Below are positions 63,915-64,000 of a DNA stretch of 64,000 nucleotides, piece by piece. The notes beneath the pieces are model-generated. The model searched no databases. It was not told the DNA's origin and saw only the letters and a list, made by a program, of their open reading frames with translations. Within the stretch, counting starts at the first letter, position 1. Each line of letters begins with the position of its first letter. Origin of the DNA: Pelomicrobium methylotrophicum (GTDB lineage: Bacteria; Pseudomonadota; Gammaproteobacteria; Burkholderiales; UBA6910); assembly GCF_008014345.1 (NCBI RefSeq), contig NZ_VPFL01000010.1, positions 46,517-110,516 on the forward strand, given 5' to 3'. The position numbers were made by a program, and so were the translations under genes.

Positions 63915-64000
63915 AACTGGGGTTAAATAAGGGGGCGGCGTCCGGCATTGAGGTCGGTTCGTACTTGGTGCGATGAGCCCGTATGTCAGTTGGACCCGCG

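Noticed and set aside
1..64000. CRISPR array
   Set aside because: No series of regularly spaced direct repeats was seen; the only repeats are IS ends and copies.

Overview
This window (about 65% GC in its first two thirds) looks like a chromosomal segment of a motile betaproteobacterium. FlhDC of the enteric/betaproteobacterial type sits beside FlhF/FlhG, MotAB and MotCD, and the fli, flg, flh, mot and che genes form one block of about 42 kb. No tRNA, rRNA or CRISPR array was seen. The species cannot be named from the sequence alone.

Layout. (1) 1-8946, plus strand: fliG (5' end outside the window), fliH, fliI, fliJ, fliK, fliL, fliM, fliN, fliO, fliP, fliQ, fliR, i.e. C-ring, export ATPase complex, hook-length control and export gate. 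(2) 8952-21441, minus strand: cheR, cheB, then flgB to flgL in classical order. (3) 21729-23335, plus: flgA, flgM, flgN. (4) 23391-31055, minus: flhB, flhA, flhF, flhG, fliA, motC, motD, mostly overlapping. (5) 31200-40847, minus: flhD, flhC, motA, motB, an MCP, two cheV genes, cheY, cheZ, cheA. (6) 41111-42484, minus: an EAL (c-di-GMP phosphodiesterase) protein behind two sigma-28-like promoters. Sigma-28-like sites of the form TAAA-N15/16-GCCGnTAn also precede flgM, the MCP, cheR and fliL, so FliA (encoded here) probably controls the late genes.

From about 43.4 kb the window changes to an accessory region full of insertion sequences and broken genes. It holds a DUF488 gene, a PhoX remnant, three PIN-domain toxin-antitoxin pairs, an intact c-type cytochrome operon (SHP-like monohaem cytochrome, dihaem cytochrome, cytochrome b) with its own QseB/QseC-like two-component system, and remnants of a helicase-like gene and a radical SAM-like gene. 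IS families present are IS30, IS256 (two types, several copies), IS481/IS3, ISL3, IS630, IS5 (two types), a TnpB-like gene and IS110.

The most interesting cargo is a compact three-gene unit at 52201-56572: a NurA-like nuclease, a HerA-like hexameric ATPase and an N4/N6-type DNA methyltransferase. They are translationally close, lower in GC than the flagellar block, and enclosed by transposase remnants. This is the layout expected of a mobile restriction-modification-like phage-defence system; its novelty cannot be judged without database searches.
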